Notes: generated by a model from the letters alone, not told the origin. DNA of 64,000 nucleotides from Chitinimonas_A lacunae (GCF_042650885.1 NZ_JBHSBU010000001.1:3348001-3412000); one strand, 5' to 3'; positions 50,072 through 59,540 are shown, counted from the stretch's first letter. Numbers and translations: made by a program.

Positions 50072-51487
50072 ATGCCGCACCCCCGTGTCCTGATAGCCCC
50101 CGTGGCGCTGGCCCTGGCTACCCTGCCGGCCTGCGCCGGCGGTTTCGCCATCCATGAACAGAGCGCCGCCGGACTCGGCAATGCCTACGCCGGTGCCGCC
50201 GCCACGGCCGAGGATGCCGCCACCGTTTACTACAACCCGGCCGGACTGGTCCGGCTCGGGCCGCAATGGCAGTTGGGCGCCAGCTATATCGATCTGTCGG
50301 CGCGCTTTAAAACCGAAGCGTCCGAGACCTGGCTGGTCGATCGGGCCAGCGGCCGGATCGGCACCGAGGCGCCGGGCGGTCTGCCGATTGGGGCGCCTTT
50401 GTCGGTCGGCGGCAGCGATGGTGGGCAGGGTGGTCGTGGTGGGGTGGCACCGCAGTTCTTCCATGTCCAGCCGCTCAACGAGCAACTGAGCTTCGGTTTC
50501 GGCCTCTACGCACCGTTTGGTGCCGAAACCCGCTTCTCGCCCGACTGGGCCGGCCGCTACAGCGCGATCGATACCGAAATGGCGGCGCTGGCGCTCAATC
50601 CGGCGCTGGCGATCAAACTCAACCAGCACTGGGCATTGGGCCTGGGGCTCGATGCGATCCGGGTCAATGCCAAGGTCACCAAGGCGCTCGATTTTCATTA
50701 CGAAGCGATGATCGGGGCCGGGCTGACCGGTACGGCCGTGCCGGTGCTCGATGGGCTGGCCACCCTGCGCGGCGATGGCTGGGGCTTCGGGGCCGATGCG
50801 GGCCTGCATTATCAGAATGCCCAGGGACTCAAGTTCGGCATCACGGTCCGCTCGGCCGTGACGCCCAAGCTCAAGGGCAGCTATCGGGTCGAGATTCCGA
50901 CGCTGTACAGCCAGTTGGCGGCAGGGCTTGGCATGTCGCTCGAGAGCGAAACCCAGCATGCCCGGGCCGACTTCAAATTGCCGTGGAGCCTTGGCGTGGC
51001 GCTCGACGCCCCGCTGGCACCGGGCTGGTCGCTCCAGGCCGACTGGCTCCATCGCGGCTGGAGCCGTTTCGACGAGCTGCGCGCCCGAGTCGACAACACG
51101 CCCGATCAGGTTCAGGTGCAGCGCTGGCGCGATACCCACCGGCTGGCACTGGGCCTGACCCGGGTCGAGAGCGAGCAGTGGCGCTGGCGTGTGGGGGTGG
51201 CGTTCGATCAAAGCCCGGTCCGCTCGGCCACCTGGCGCAGTCCCGGCACGCCCGACAGCGACCGGGTCTGGCTGGCGGCCGGCCTCGGCTGGAACCACGA
51301 CCGGCGCGGCCGGCTCGATCTAGGGCTTGCTTGGGGCAAGATGAAGGATGCCCCGGTTGATTACACCGATACCGCCTATAATCGCGCCGACTATCCATTC
51401 TTTGCTGCGGAGCAACAGTTCCGCGTGCGTGGCCGTTTCGACACCACCATCTATGCGCTCAGCGTGCAGTATCGACGCTGGTTCTAA
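50072..51487 (+). CDS. FadL/OmpP1-type outer-membrane channel
   Basis: A 471-residue outer-membrane beta-barrel of the FadL family, which takes up long-chain fatty acids and other hydrophobic molecules. Signal peptide ends near CAGGFA. The plug segment GFAIHEQSAAGLGNAYAG and TVYYNPAGLVRLG are diagnostic, and the C-terminal residue is Phe as in outer-membrane barrels. Its place directly after the ceramidase suggests import of the released fatty acid or sphingosine. An unusual Gly-rich loop (SVGGSDGGQGGRGG) lies near residue 110-123. Confidence 0.9.
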   Translation: MPHPRVLIAPVALALATLPACAGGFAIHEQSAAGLGNAYAGAAATAEDAATVYYNPAGLVRLGPQWQLGASYIDLSARFKTEASETWLVDRASGRIGTEAPGGLPIGAPLSVGGSDGGQGGRGGVAPQFFHVQPLNEQLSFGFGLYAPFGAETRFSPDWAGRYSAIDTEMAALALNPALAIKLNQHWALGLGLDAIRVNAKVTKALDFHYEAMIGAGLTGTAVPVLDGLATLRGDGWGFGADAGLHYQNAQGLKFGITVRSAVTPKLKGSYRVEIPTLYSQLAAGLGMSLESETQHARADFKLPWSLGVALDAPLAPGWSLQADWLHRGWSRFDELRARVDNTPDQVQVQRWRDTHRLALGLTRVESEQWRWRVGVAFDQSPVRSATWRSPGTPDSDRVWLAAGLGWNHDRRGRLDLGLAWGKMKDAPVDYTDTAYNRADYPFFAAEQQFRVRGRFDTTIYALSVQYRRWF

Positions 51488-51744
51488 GTGTGGCCCCGGC
51501 GTCATTTGCAGTTGTTTTCCTGCGATAAGCCGGAGAAACGGTCGGCTGGATGGCCCGATTGATTGGGCTGTCCGGCCGATATGGCTCGGGTGTTCCGCAG
51601 GAGAGTGAGGATAATCCCCAGGTTGCCCTGCGTGGGCGATGCGCCGGCGTCGCCTGCGCCATCGTGCAGCGCGGCATGACCTTGCGACGCCGAATGCGTA
51701 CGATGGGCGATGTTGTCCGGACGATTCACCTGCCGCCCCATCCC

Positions 51745-52386
51745 ATGACCAGGCATATAGAACGTCAACGCGAGCGCGAAGCCTTGCGTCCCCGCATTAT
51801 CGACGCCGCGCGCGCGCTGTATGGCGAAGGCGGCTGCGATGCCGTCACCTTGCGCGCCGTTGCGGGCCGTATCGGCTATTCCACCACCATCATCTACAAG
51901 CTGTTCGCCGACAAGAACGAGCTGCTGCGGGCCGTCACCGACGAGGATTTCGCCGGCCTGACCCAGGCGCTCGGCGCCGGCGACCGGGCCGATGCCAGCC
52001 TGCCCGAGCGGGTACTCGGGCTTGGCCGCAGTCTGGTGGCGTTTGCCCGCCAGCAGCCGGGCCATTACTACCGCATCTTTATCAATCCGCCGCCACCGAT
52101 CGCGGTCGAGGAATCGGCCGCCGAACGGGGCAATCCCGACCAGGACGCCTACGCCTTTGCCCGCCAGCTGTTCGCGGCGCTGGCCGACAGCAGCCCGGCG
52201 ATTACGGTGCGCGACCCCGACCTGTTGTTGCAGATGTTCTGGAGTGCCATGCACGGCGCCATTTCGCTGCGGCTGGTGCTGGCCGACGAGCCCTGGGTCG
52301 AGTGGCAACCGCTGGAAACCCTGGTCGAGCAGTCCTTGCTGGCACTGCTGTACGGTATCGGCGCGATGGAAAAGGAGTCTAAATAG
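51745..52386 (+). CDS. TetR-family transcriptional regulator
   Basis: A 213-residue repressor. The N-terminal helix-turn-helix (about 15-62) has IIDAARALYGEGGCDAVTLRAVAGRIGYSTTIIYKLF cut here into LRAVAGRIGYSTT and YKLFADKNELL. The C-terminal domain has the TetR dimer pattern. The start at 51745 gives MTRHIERQREREALRP; upstream ATG codons at 51676 and 51703 would add a tail. It follows the FadL-type gene and precedes the indolepyruvate oxidoreductase. Targets are unknown; the divergent ceramidase region is plausible. Confidence 0.87.
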   Translation: MTRHIERQREREALRPRIIDAARALYGEGGCDAVTLRAVAGRIGYSTTIIYKLFADKNELLRAVTDEDFAGLTQALGAGDRADASLPERVLGLGRSLVAFARQQPGHYYRIFINPPPPIAVEESAAERGNPDQDAYAFARQLFAALADSSPAITVRDPDLLLQMFWSAMHGAISLRLVLADEPWVEWQPLETLVEQSLLALLYGIGAMEKESK

Positions 52387-52677
52387 AAAAAATTATGAAG
52401 AATTGACTGCTAGGATTGATGCGGTAAATAAATAAAAAATAAAAATAAAACAAGTATTGTCGGACGATCGTTCCAGCGATCTCCGCCACCCCGCTGTTGT
52501 ATCGACGCGGAATTGTCCGGACCTTTTCGCCCCGGCCCAGGAAACTCCGAGCTTATGCTCAGAAAAGCGCATACAATGCGCGCCGCCAACCCGTGCTGCC
52601 ATGCCAAAAGCAGAGGTGGCACAGGCTTCGACCGTTGCCGACAGAGCGACGGCCGCCATCGAAGAAAGGAGACAGTA

Positions 52678-55600
52678 ATGGGAATTCCCGTTTCCCTGGA
52701 CGACAAGTACGCGCTCGAATCCGGTCGCGTCTTCATGACCGGCACGCAGGCCCTGGTACGCCTGCCCATGTTGCAACATCAGCGCGATCTGGCCGCCGGC
52801 CTCAATACCGCGGGCTTTATCTCGGGTTATCGCGGTTCGCCCCTGGGCGGCCTTGACCAGGAGCTGATGCGGGCGCGCAAATTCCTCGAACCCCACCATA
52901 TCGTGTTCCAACCCGGCGTCAACGAAGACCTGGGTGCCACCGCCGTCTGGGGTTCGCAGCAGGTAGGTCTGTTTCCCGGCGCTAAATACGATGGCGTGTT
53001 CTCGATGTGGTACGGCAAGGGCCCGGGCGTCGATCGCTCGGGTGATGTGCTGCGCCATGGCAATGCGGCCGGTTCGTCCAAATACGGCGGGGTGCTGCTG
53101 ATCGCAGGCGACGACCACGCCGCCAAGTCGTCGACGCTGCCGCACCAGACCGACCATGTGTTCGATGCCTTTATGATCCCGGTGCTCAATCCGGCCGGGG
53201 TGCAGGAATTCCTCGATTACGGCGTCCATGGCTGGGCGCTGAGCCGCTACTCGGGCTGCTGGGTGGCGATGAAAGCGATCTCTGACACGGTGGAAAGCTC
53301 GGCCATCGTCGATGTCGACCCGGGTCGGGTCGAGGTCAAGCTTCCGCTCGATTTCGCGCTGCCGCCCGAAGGGCTCAATATCCGCTGGCCCGATCCGCCG
53401 CTGGTGGTGGAAGAGCGGCTGCTGCACCACAAACTCTATGCCGCGCTCGCCTACGCCCGCGCCAACCGGCTCAACCGGGTGGTGGTCGACAGCCCGAAGC
53501 CGCGTCTTGGCATTATCACGGCCGGCAAGAGTTATCTCGATGTGATGCAGGCGCTCGAAGACCTCGGTATCGACGAGCGGCTCGCTGCCGATATCGGTCT
53601 GCGCATCTTCAAGGTCGGCATGACCTGGCCGCTCGAATCGGAAGGCGTGCACGCCTTCGCCGAAGGGCTCGATGAAGTGCTGGTGATCGAGGAAAAACGC
53701 CAGGTCATCGAATACCAGCTCAAGGAACAACTGTATAACTGGCGCGAAGACGTGCGGCCACGCGTGATCGGCAAATTCGACGAAAAAGGCGAATGGTCGA
53801 TGCCTGAAGGCAACTGGCTGCTGCCGGCCGCCGGCGAACTGACCCCGGCCATGATCGCCAAGGTGATCGCCGCCCGGATCGCCCGTTTCTATACCAGCCC
53901 GGTGATCGAAGAGCGGCTGCGTTTCCTCGACGACAAGGAAAACGCGCTGAAGAAACCGCGCGAGATTATCGCCCGCCAGCCGTATTTCTGCTCGGGCTGC
54001 CCGCACAATACCTCGACCAAACTGCCCGAAGGCTCGCTCGCGCTCGCCGGTATCGGTTGCCACTATATGGCGATGTGGATCCAGCCCGGCACCAAGATGT
54101 TCTCGCAGATGGGCGGCGAGGGCGTGACCTGGGTCGGTATCCAGCCGTTTACCGAGACCAAGCATGTGTTCGTCAATCTGGGCGACGGCACCTATTTCCA
54201 TTCGGGCATTCTGGCGATCCGCGCCGCCGTCGCGGCCAAGCTCAATATCACCTACAAGCTGCTGTATAACGACGCCGTTGCCATGACGGGCGGCCAGTCG
54301 GTCGATGGCACGCTGACGGTGCCGATGTTGACGCGCCAGCTCGAAGCCGAAGGCGTCAACAAGATCGTCATCACCTCGGACGACCCGGAAAAATACAAGA
54401 CCATGCAGGGTCTGGCGGGCGGAATCGAGGTCTATCCGCGCGAAAAGCTCGACCAGGTGCAGCGCGAACTGCGCGAGATCCAGGGCGTCACCATTCTGAT
54501 CCACGAGCAGACCTGTGCCGCCGAGAAGCGTCGGCGCCGCAAGCGCGGCAAGATGATCGATCCGCCGCGCCGGGTATTTATCAATGAACGCGTGTGTGAA
54601 GGCTGCGGCGACTGCTCCAAGCAGTCCAACTGCCTGTCGGTGATCCCCGCCGAGACCGAATTCGGGCGCAAGCGCAAGATCGATCAGAGTTCCTGCAATA
54701 AGGACTTCTCCTGCCTCAAGGGCTACTGCCCGAGCTTTGTCACGCTCGAAGGCAATGCCAAGCCCAAGCGCTCGCGCACCGGTAGCGAGGCGTTCAAGGC
54801 GTTGCCCGAGTTGCCCCTGCCACAACTGCCGCGGCTCGACCATGCCTGGGGCATTCTGGTCACCGGCGTGGGCGGCACCGGCGTCGTGACGATCGGTGGT
54901 GTGCTGGGGGTGGCGGCGCGGATCGACAATATCGGCTGCACCGTGCTCGACCAGACCGGTCTGGCCCAGAAGGGCGGGGCGGTCACGACCCATATCCGCT
55001 TCGGCGCCGATCAGCAGCGGCTCTATGCGGTGCGGATCGCGGCGGGCGACGCCAATGTGGTGCTCGGCTGCGATCTGGTGGTGTCGGCCACCAACGACTG
55101 TCTGGCCAAGATGCGGCACGGTTTCACCCATGCCGTGATCAATGGCTACGAGGCGGCCACGGGCGATATCACTAAGAACCCCGATATGAAGTTCCCGGCC
55201 CGTTCGATGGCCGATTCGGTGCGGGATGCCGTGGGCGCCGACCATTTCGACCTGGTCGATGCTACCCAGATCGCCACATCGCTGATGGGCGACTCGATCG
55301 CCACCAATATGTTCATGTTGGGCTATGCCTGGCAGAAGGGGCTGATCCCGGTGTCGTCCGAGGCGATCATGGAGGCGATCCGGCTCAATGGCGCCGCCGT
55401 CGAAATGAACCAGCAGGCGTTTGTCTGGGGCCGCCATGCCGCGGTGGACCGGCTGCGGGTCGAGAAGGTGGCCTTCCCCGAAGTGCGCGCCTCGATCAAG
55501 CTGGCCAACCAGACGCTGGACGAATTCGTCGCCCGCCGCGTCGCCGATCTGACCCAGTATCAGGATGCGGCGCTGGCCAAGCGCTATCAGGATCTGGTCG

Positions 55601-56187
55601 AGCGTGTCCGTGCCGCCGAGCATCGCGCAGCGCCCGAGTCGGAGCTGCTGGGCTGGGCCGTGGCGCGCAGCTACTTCAAGGTGCTGGCCTACAAGGACGA
55701 GTACGAAGTGGCGCGGCTCTATACCGACGGCGAATTCCACAAGCAGCTGGCCGAGCAGTTCGAGGGCGACTACACGCTGCGTTTCAGTCTCGGCCCGACC
55801 TGGTTGCAATGGCTGGCCGACAAGGGGCAGACGCGCAAATTCTCGTTCGGCTCGTGGATGATGGGCGGTTTCAGGCTGCTGGCCAAGATGAAGGGCCTGC
55901 GCGGCACGGCGCTCGATCCGTTTGGCTATGCCGAAGACCGCAAGGTCGAGCGGCGCCTGATCGGTGAATTCGAAAGCTCGCTCGATACGCTGCTCGCGAC
56001 ACTCAACGCCGAGCGGCTGCCGCTGGCGGCCGAGATCGTCAACCTGAGCCAGCAGATCCGCGGCTACGGTCATCTGAAACTGTCGAGCTATGCCAGCATC
56101 CGCAAGCAGTGGGACGACAAGCTCAAGCAGTACCAGAACCCGTCCGTCGCCGTGGCTGCGCCGATCAAGCAGGTGATCCGCTTGTAG
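52678..56187 (+). CDS. Indolepyruvate ferredoxin oxidoreductase (fused alpha/beta/gamma type)
   Basis: A 1169-residue enzyme that oxidatively decarboxylates arylpyruvates with TPP and ferredoxin. Order: pyrimidine and PP domains in the first about 700 residues, with GDGTYFHSG for TPP; an iron-sulfur region with Cys438 and Cys441 (CSGCPHNTS), the cluster CEGCGDCSKQSNC (about 640-652) and CNKDFSCLKGYC; then the gamma-type 2-oxoacid oxidoreductase domain (GVGGTGVVTIGGVLGVA, about 725-742). The ATG at 52678 has AAAGGAG at ideal spacing. It is monocistronic with a terminator. It is the enzyme of Trp/Phe/Tyr degradation. Confidence 0.93.
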   Translation: MGIPVSLDDKYALESGRVFMTGTQALVRLPMLQHQRDLAAGLNTAGFISGYRGSPLGGLDQELMRARKFLEPHHIVFQPGVNEDLGATAVWGSQQVGLFPGAKYDGVFSMWYGKGPGVDRSGDVLRHGNAAGSSKYGGVLLIAGDDHAAKSSTLPHQTDHVFDAFMIPVLNPAGVQEFLDYGVHGWALSRYSGCWVAMKAISDTVESSAIVDVDPGRVEVKLPLDFALPPEGLNIRWPDPPLVVEERLLHHKLYAALAYARANRLNRVVVDSPKPRLGIITAGKSYLDVMQALEDLGIDERLAADIGLRIFKVGMTWPLESEGVHAFAEGLDEVLVIEEKRQVIEYQLKEQLYNWREDVRPRVIGKFDEKGEWSMPEGNWLLPAAGELTPAMIAKVIAARIARFYTSPVIEERLRFLDDKENALKKPREIIARQPYFCSGCPHNTSTKLPEGSLALAGIGCHYMAMWIQPGTKMFSQMGGEGVTWVGIQPFTETKHVFVNLGDGTYFHSGILAIRAAVAAKLNITYKLLYNDAVAMTGGQSVDGTLTVPMLTRQLEAEGVNKIVITSDDPEKYKTMQGLAGGIEVYPREKLDQVQRELREIQGVTILIHEQTCAAEKRRRRKRGKMIDPPRRVFINERVCEGCGDCSKQSNCLSVIPAETEFGRKRKIDQSSCNKDFSCLKGYCPSFVTLEGNAKPKRSRTGSEAFKALPELPLPQLPRLDHAWGILVTGVGGTGVVTIGGVLGVAARIDNIGCTVLDQTGLAQKGGAVTTHIRFGADQQRLYAVRIAAGDANVVLGCDLVVSATNDCLAKMRHGFTHAVINGYEAATGDITKNPDMKFPARSMADSVRDAVGADHFDLVDATQIATSLMGDSIATNMFMLGYAWQKGLIPVSSEAIMEAIRLNGAAVEMNQQAFVWGRHAAVDRLRVEKVAFPEVRASIKLANQTLDEFVARRVADLTQYQDAALAKRYQDLVERVRAAEHRAAPESELLGWAVARSYFKVLAYKDEYEVARLYTDGEFHKQLAEQFEGDYTLRFSLGPTWLQWLADKGQTRKFSFGSWMMGGFRLLAKMKGLRGTALDPFGYAEDRKVERRLIGEFESSLDTLLATLNAERLPLAAEIVNLSQQIRGYGHLKLSSYASIRKQWDDKLKQYQNPSVAVAAPIKQVIRL

Positions 56188-56288
56188 GCCGACACGAACT
56201 AAGCTGCTTTTCAGATCGGCGCAAAGCAATACCTGTATTGGCAAATTGCCCTGCCTGATCGAAGGTTATCAAGTTTTAACTGCTCCTG

Positions 56289-56318
56289 ACGCCTCCTTCC
56301 ACGGAGGCGTTTTTTTTG
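56289..56318 (+). terminator. Intrinsic terminator after the indolepyruvate oxidoreductase
   Basis: ACGCCTCC / GGAGGCGT stem (56289-56296 with 56303-56310), six-base loop, eight T residues. Confidence 0.9.
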
Positions 56319-56407
56319 CCTGACTTCTTATAACTTCATCGAAAGCGCATCGTCTTCTCATTTGGCCCCGCCACACTGGCTTATCGAATTCCAGTGCGGA
56401 GGACATG

Positions 56408-57742
56408 ATGGGCAAGTCGGTGATATGGAAGCTGGTCGCGGTCGGGGTGTTGGCGCTGCTGCTGCTGATTCCGCTGGCGATGGTCGGTGGCGTGGTCGAT
56501 CAGCGCGGCATGCAGCGCGAGCAGGCGGTGCGCAATGTGGCCGAAGGGGCGGCGGGAGAGCAGGTGCTGGCGGGGCCGGTGCTGGTGCTGCCCTACCGTC
56601 AGCTCGAAACGGTCAAGGACCGCGAAGGCGGCGTGCGCGAGGAATGGCGTCGGCGCCATACCGCCATCCTGCCAAGCAAACTGGCGGCGGGCGGCACGCT
56701 GTCGACCTTTACCCGCCAGCTCGGCATCTACCCGGTCCGTCTTTACGGCGCCGAGGTGAAGCTGACCGGTCTGTTCGAGATTCCCAGCCGCGACAGCCTG
56801 GTGCAGGGCGTCCAGAGCGGACAGATCGAATGGGGCCAGCCGTATCTGGCCATCGGCATCCGCGATGTGCGCGGCATCAAGACCAGCCCGGTGCTGCAAT
56901 GGGGCAGCGCAACGTCGCCCTTTATGCCGGGTACCAATTTCAAGCCGCTTGGCGGGGGCATCCGTGCCATGCTGCCGCAGAGCGATGGCGCGGCGCAGAC
57001 CGTGCCGTTCAGCTTCCGCCTGTCGCTCGACGGCATGGAGAGCTTCAAGCTGCTGCCGGTCGGCCGCGATACCGAAATGTCGCTCAATTCGCCCTGGCCG
57101 CATCCCAACTTCATCGGGGGCTTCCTGCCGGAAGAGCGGCGCATGAGCGATGCCGGCTTCAGCGCCCGTTGGCGCACCTCGTGGTTCGCCAGCAATATGC
57201 GCGAGCGTTTCGACCAGTGTCTGGCCGGCGAATGCAATGAATTCAACGCAACCCAGCTGGGCGTCAAGCTGATCGATCCGATCGACGCCTATGCCCAGAC
57301 CGATCGGGCGGTGAAATACGGCTTTCTGTTTGTGTTTCTGACCTTCTGCACCTTCTTTCTGACCGAAGTGTTGAAGCGGGTGGCGATCCACCCGGTGCAA
57401 TACGGGCTGGTCGGGCTGTCACTGGCGCTGTTCTTCCTGCTGCTGTTGTCGCTGTCCGAGCATTTTCCGTTTGTCTACGCCTACCTGGTGGCGGCGGCAG
57501 CCTGTGTGCTGCAAAACGGGATCTACGCCCGCTATGCCCTGGGCAGCCTGATGCGTGGTCTGGCCTTCGCGGGGCAACTTGCGGTGCTGTACGGCCTGTT
57601 GTTCGCCCTCCTATGTTCGGAAGACCATGCCCTGCTGCTCGGTTCGCTGCTGCTGTTCGGGGTGCTGACTGCCGTGATGATGCTGACCCGCAAGCTCGAC
57701 TGGTACCGACTCGAACCGGCCAAGGTCCAGGAGGAGCACTGA
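56408..57742 (+). CDS. creD: Inner-membrane protein CreD
   Basis: A 444-residue inner-membrane protein. It starts with a membrane anchor (KLVAVGVLALLLLIPLAMVGG), followed by a periplasmic domain and about five C-terminal helices from about residue 300. VLAGPVLVLPY, RRRHTAILPS and DQCLAG, and the YGFLFVFLTFCTFFLTEV segment match CreD. It is the main target of CreB in other bacteria; the creBC genes are at the left end of the window. Two adjacent ATGs (56405, 56408) exist; GGAGG at 56398-56402 favours the second. A 34-residue lipoprotein gene follows after three bases. Confidence 0.93.
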   Translation: MGKSVIWKLVAVGVLALLLLIPLAMVGGVVDQRGMQREQAVRNVAEGAAGEQVLAGPVLVLPYRQLETVKDREGGVREEWRRRHTAILPSKLAAGGTLSTFTRQLGIYPVRLYGAEVKLTGLFEIPSRDSLVQGVQSGQIEWGQPYLAIGIRDVRGIKTSPVLQWGSATSPFMPGTNFKPLGGGIRAMLPQSDGAAQTVPFSFRLSLDGMESFKLLPVGRDTEMSLNSPWPHPNFIGGFLPEERRMSDAGFSARWRTSWFASNMRERFDQCLAGECNEFNATQLGVKLIDPIDAYAQTDRAVKYGFLFVFLTFCTFFLTEVLKRVAIHPVQYGLVGLSLALFFLLLLSLSEHFPFVYAYLVAAAACVLQNGIYARYALGSLMRGLAFAGQLAVLYGLLFALLCSEDHALLLGSLLLFGVLTAVMMLTRKLDWYRLEPAKVQEEH

Positions 57743-57745
57743 GCC

Positions 57746-57850
57746 ATGACCAAGTTTCTGCTCTTCCTTGCCTGTCTGCTGCTGACGGCCTGCGCAGCGC
57801 CCGTCGAGGACGCCCGGGTGGAGCTCGCGCCCGCAGTGCTCCAGGCTTGA
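57746..57850 (+). CDS. Short predicted lipoprotein downstream of creD
   Basis: A 34-residue protein: basic N-terminus (MTK), hydrophobic stretch, and a lipobox LLTAC with the acylated Cys at residue 16, leaving an 18-residue mature tail (CAAPVEDARVELAPAVLQA). GGAGGAG lies a few bases before the ATG and overlaps the creD end. It is three bases after creD, so it is almost certainly co-transcribed. No family is known to me. Small entericidin-like lipoproteins are the nearest type, but no sequence likeness is claimed. Confidence 0.6.
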   Translation: MTKFLLFLACLLLTACAAPVEDARVELAPAVLQA

Positions 57851-58025
57851 GCGCAGCGGCCGGAGCCGACGCGGCAGTTTCCATGACATCAAATAGCGTG
57901 AGAAATATCGTGGATAGCAGTTATCGGAGCAGCTTGTCGAATCGCTTCAAGACCGTTTTCTCCCTGTCCGGTCGAGTCCGCAGCAGTACTTCTTATTGTG
58001 GTGAAATGATTTGGTAGACCTGGTG

Positions 58026-58053
58026 ACGCCACTTTTCGGAGTGGCGTTTTTTC
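58026..58053 (+). terminator. Intrinsic terminator of the creD unit
   Basis: ACGCCACT / AGTGGCGT stem (58026-58033 with 58040-58047), six-base loop, followed by TTTTTC. Confidence 0.88.
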
Positions 58054-58078
58054 TGATCGGAACCCGGAGGCTTGTTCC

Positions 58079-58528
58079 ATGCGCCGTGCCATCGATTACC
58101 GCCAAAGCACGATGAAATATCCGATCCTGGCCCAGGCGCTGTTGCCGCTGGGTTTTGTGTTTCCGCCGGGCTACCGGGCGCTGCTGGCATCAGGCGGGGC
58201 GAAACTGGAGCCGTGGTGGTTGCTCAGTGTGCAAAGCCGGCTATTCGTTGACTGTGGTGTGGCGCTGCGTCGCCATCTGCCCGATGAAGCCTGGGTGCCG
58301 TTTGCGCTGCTGGAAACCGGCCAGCAGAAACTGCTGGCCTGCTTTGCTGCCGACAGTCGAGGCGAACCGGCTGTCTGGCTGTACGACTTTGCCCAACCGC
58401 GCCGTTCGCCCTGGCTCAACCCGAGATTTCGCGATCTTGCCGCCTGGGTCGCCACGATCGATGGCACCGGCACTTTCTCTGCCGTTCCGACGCATCCCTG
58501 GTCGTTCACCGGCCACCAACCGGAATGA
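58079..58528 (+). CDS. Hypothetical protein, SUKH/SMI1-KNR4-like pattern
   Basis: A 149-residue protein. The pattern PPGYRALLASGGAKL, then WVPFALLETGQQKLLACF and PAVWLYDFAQPRRSPWL, then FRDLAAWV follows the order seen in SUKH (SMI1/KNR4) domains, which often act as immunity proteins. The match is by eye and weak. GGAGG lies eight bases before the ATG. No toxin gene is adjacent. Confidence 0.6.
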   Translation: MRRAIDYRQSTMKYPILAQALLPLGFVFPPGYRALLASGGAKLEPWWLLSVQSRLFVDCGVALRRHLPDEAWVPFALLETGQQKLLACFAADSRGEPAVWLYDFAQPRRSPWLNPRFRDLAAWVATIDGTGTFSAVPTHPWSFTGHQPE

Positions 58529-59127
58529 AAGAGGGGTGAACAAACGCTGAGCGGACCTTTAAGCGTGATCGATATGGGGGGTTATGTCGCCCCGGCGCTG
58601 CCGGCTGTTGCTGCTGTGCGCCGGTCTGCCGCCGTTGTTGAGGGAAAACGGTTGGCCGACAGCGGGTGTGGCCATCTGGAGCGGTGCTGGCAGGTAGGCG
58701 ACGGAACTAAGGGAGGGTCCGTTTACGGAGGGAGGAGAAGAAGGGCTTTTTCAGGACAATTTCTTATGACGAATAAAAAGTCTATTCAATGGATTTCCCC
58801 GGTTATTTGCTGCAGTAAATGATGGTCGGATATTTGATCGGAATTCCACCTTTAAATAGTGGTATTGCCTTGCTAAGCGTTTTGAAATCATTTATATCGC
58901 TGTCCGTGCCGTAGCAGGCACGGTCGCGTTTGGGGCATGCAGGGGCTCAAGCTGTCTCCGACACGACGTTCGGTGGAATATTTTGCTGCTTCGTCGGAAA
59001 ACGCGCGCTGTGTGGCAGCGGTCGATATAAGTTGATCAGAGAAGGCATCGGGCTGACTGAAGCGCCGATGCAGCCGCAGGAACTTATCCATGGCGGCTTA
59101 TTTATTTAGCTTGATGACAATACAGGA
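58529..59127. other. Intergenic stretch
   Basis: 599 bases without a supported gene. 58740-58900 is AT-rich. A short hairpin (CCGTGCC / GGCACGG, 58904-58923) is present but without a T-run. A minus-strand open frame of 67 residues (58888-59091) is not convincing. Confidence 0.4.
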
Positions 59128-59496
59128 ATGACAATCATGATGCTGGTCGAAGAAATGGCCATCTATATTCATCGCGGTGAACTGCCGCCCTCGCTGGTTT
59201 CGGCGGAAAACCGGATCGGACCGTCCGGTTTGCGTTTTGTCTGTATCACCCTGCTGTCGTGGCTTAAATCGAGAGCACGTTTTCCCCGGCTCGAATCGAT
59301 CCGCTTGGGCCACGCCGCTTCGTCGCCCAACCAACTGGTCTCGATCATCGAAAACGACCCCGGCTTCTCGGCCCTGTTCTGCGTCAAGGACGGCGCCCTC
59401 AAGACCCGCGAATCGATCGACGCTGAGGCGCTGTGCCAGACCGCCGCCCGTCTCTATCAGCCACCGCGCATAGTGGCGGCCTACCGTAGCCACTGA
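59128..59496 (+). CDS. Hypothetical protein
   Basis: A 122-residue protein with mixed composition (Leu/Arg/Ser) and no recognised domain. It reads like a folded cytoplasmic protein and is followed by a perfect terminator, so it is probably real. Several Met codons cluster at its start (59128, 59137, 59140). CAGGA lies directly before the first; the second or third ATG would have better spacing. The opposite strand also has an open frame (59098-59493), judged a shadow. Confidence 0.55.
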   Translation: MTIMMLVEEMAIYIHRGELPPSLVSAENRIGPSGLRFVCITLLSWLKSRARFPRLESIRLGHAASSPNQLVSIIENDPGFSALFCVKDGALKTRESIDAEALCQTAARLYQPPRIVAAYRSH

Positions 59497-59510
59497 TGGC
59501 CGACCCTGAA

Positions 59511-59540
59511 AAAAACGCCGCTCTATTGAGCGGCGTTTTT
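59511..59540. terminator. Bidirectional intrinsic terminator
   Basis: AAAAACGCCGCTC / GAGCGGCGTTTTT (59511-59523 with 59528-59540) around TATT. Perfect 13-base stem; it serves the 59128 gene and the convergent parC gene. Confidence 0.92.

Noticed and set aside
52393..56244. A 1283-residue open frame antisense to the indolepyruvate oxidoreductase
   Set aside because: The plus-strand protein has all family motifs and a strong ribosome site; the antisense frame is His/Arg/Gly-rich with no domain, the usual shadow of a GC-rich gene.
58586..58699. A 37-codon frame starting MSPRRCRLLLLC
   Set aside because: Looks signal-like but has no ribosome site and ends in non-specific sequence.
58888..59091. 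A 67-residue minus-strand frame starting MDKFLRLHRR
   Set aside because: No ribosome site and a GC hairpin inside; not enough support.
59098..59493. A 131-residue minus-strand frame opposite the 59128 gene
   Set aside because: Both are uncharacterised, but the plus-strand protein has a more natural composition and a terminator at the right place.
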